A stretch of 6,108 nucleotides of DNA. Source: Deltaproteobacteria bacterium. Its GTDB lineage: Bacteria > Desulfobacterota > DSM-4660 > Desulfatiglandales > Desulfatiglandaceae. The position numbers and the translations under genes are program-made. Below are positions 5,892 to 6,108 of the stretch, piece after piece; the first letter of the stretch is position 1; the number at the start of each line of letters is the position of its first letter. Location of the stretch: contig JAFDKD010000284.1 of NCBI GenBank assembly GCA_019307165.1, positions 1 to 6,108 of the forward strand, written 5' to 3'. Under the pieces are notes generated by a model. The model saw only the letters and a program-made list of their open reading frames with translations. It had not been told where the DNA came from and did not search any database.

Positions 5892-6013
5892 CTCATATGA
5901 AACTTCGTAGGGTTCAAGGTTCAGGGTTTCGGGTTACGCGTTGCGAGTTGCAGGTTGCGCGGCGGTTGATTTTCTCTCGCAAAGAACGCAAAGGTCGCCA
6001 AGATAAGGGCATT
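5892..6013 (+). repeat. Dispersed direct repeat, copy 2
   Basis: Same unit and orientation as 3477-3591. It is 7 bp longer because the heptamer GGTTCAA/GGTTCAG is present twice in tandem here and only once in copy 1. It lies just upstream of the minus-strand peptidase gene, so any promoter of that gene would lie in or next to it. The two copies bracket the SUMF1-fold and peptidase genes. Confidence 0.85.
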
Positions 6014-6017
6014 AGAT

Positions 6018-6043
6018 ATTGAACATTGAAGATTGAAAATTGA
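6018..6043. repeat. ATTGAAN heptamer microsatellite
   Basis: Four consecutive units, ATTGAAC, ATTGAAG, ATTGAAA and a partial ATTGA, span 26 bp. AACATTGAAG also occurs singly at 3841-3850, inside the candidate promoter spacer of the other repeat-rich region. Such ATTGAA runs are common intergenic filler next to the CGCAAAGG-type repeats. Confidence 0.6.
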
Positions 6044-6062
6044 GCCTCTTTTCTCCGTCATC

Positions 6063-6089
6063 CCCCGCCAAAAAACGGCAGGATCTCCG
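6063..6089 (-). repeat. Hairpin repeat, inverted copy 2
   Basis: The reverse complement matches 3770-3796 at 23 of 27 positions. Its stem CCCGCC (6064-6069) and GGCAGG (6077-6082) has one mismatch, with an A-rich loop. The window ends 19 bp later, with no further gene visible. Confidence 0.55.
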
Positions 6090-6108
6090 ACCCGCACCCC
6101 CCAGTCGT

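Noticed and set aside
3477..6013. CRISPR-like array from the recurring repeat units
   Set aside because: There are only two long copies 2.4 kb apart, with genes between them and no regular spacers.

Overview
This window of about 6.1 kb is bacterial and moderately GC-rich. Its gene content and its repeat-laden intergenic DNA suggest a Gram-negative, probably a Desulfobacterota (former Deltaproteobacteria) sulfate-reducer-type genome. The repeats include REP-like palindromes, 'CGCAAAGG'-type and 'GGTTCAGGGTTTCGGGTTACG'-type repeats, and ATTGAA microsatellites. That placement is inferred from repeat style and protein families, not from a phylogenetic marker.

Left part (1-3445, + strand): a palindromic REP-like element (104-172) sits just before three tightly packed genes. 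The first is the ATP-binding subunit of an Opp/Dpp-type peptide ABC transporter, with a full ABC core and the C-terminal four-cysteine (putative [4Fe-4S]) tail. The second is an ATP-grasp ligase-like protein whose start overlaps the ABC gene by 19 bp. The third is an N-formylglutamate amidohydrolase (FGase/HutG-like) protein that overlaps the ATP-grasp stop codon (GTGA) and has a strong Shine-Dalgarno. This looks like the 3' end of a longer peptide-transport operon; the binding protein, permeases and first ATPase would lie upstream of the window. The pairing of an amide-bond-forming fold with an amide-bond-cleaving fold behind a peptide importer is the most interesting feature here. It suggests handling of an unusual amide- or formyl-linked peptide or amino acid; the substrate cannot be read from the sequence.

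Middle (3446-3984): a repeat-rich spacer of more than 500 bp with no credible gene. It carries a ~115-bp dispersed repeat, several small palindromes, a good sigma70-like promoter (CTGACA-17-TATACT) and two GC-rich hairpins in the presumed 5' leader of the next gene.

Right part: an exported FGE-sulfatase/SUMF1-fold protein (+, 3985-4815) that lacks the catalytic cysteine pair of true formylglycine-generating enzymes. It converges on a minus-strand gene (5004-5864) for an exported, C-terminally membrane-anchored metallopeptidase with HELCH and WLDEG motifs (peptidase MA-like). An AT-stem hairpin with a T-tract ends the minus-strand gene. Beyond it lies a second, nearly full copy of the ~115-bp repeat in the same orientation. 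The SUMF1 and peptidase genes are therefore bracketed by direct repeats about 2.4 kb apart. The last ~100 bp contain a heptamer microsatellite and an inverted copy of another hairpin repeat.
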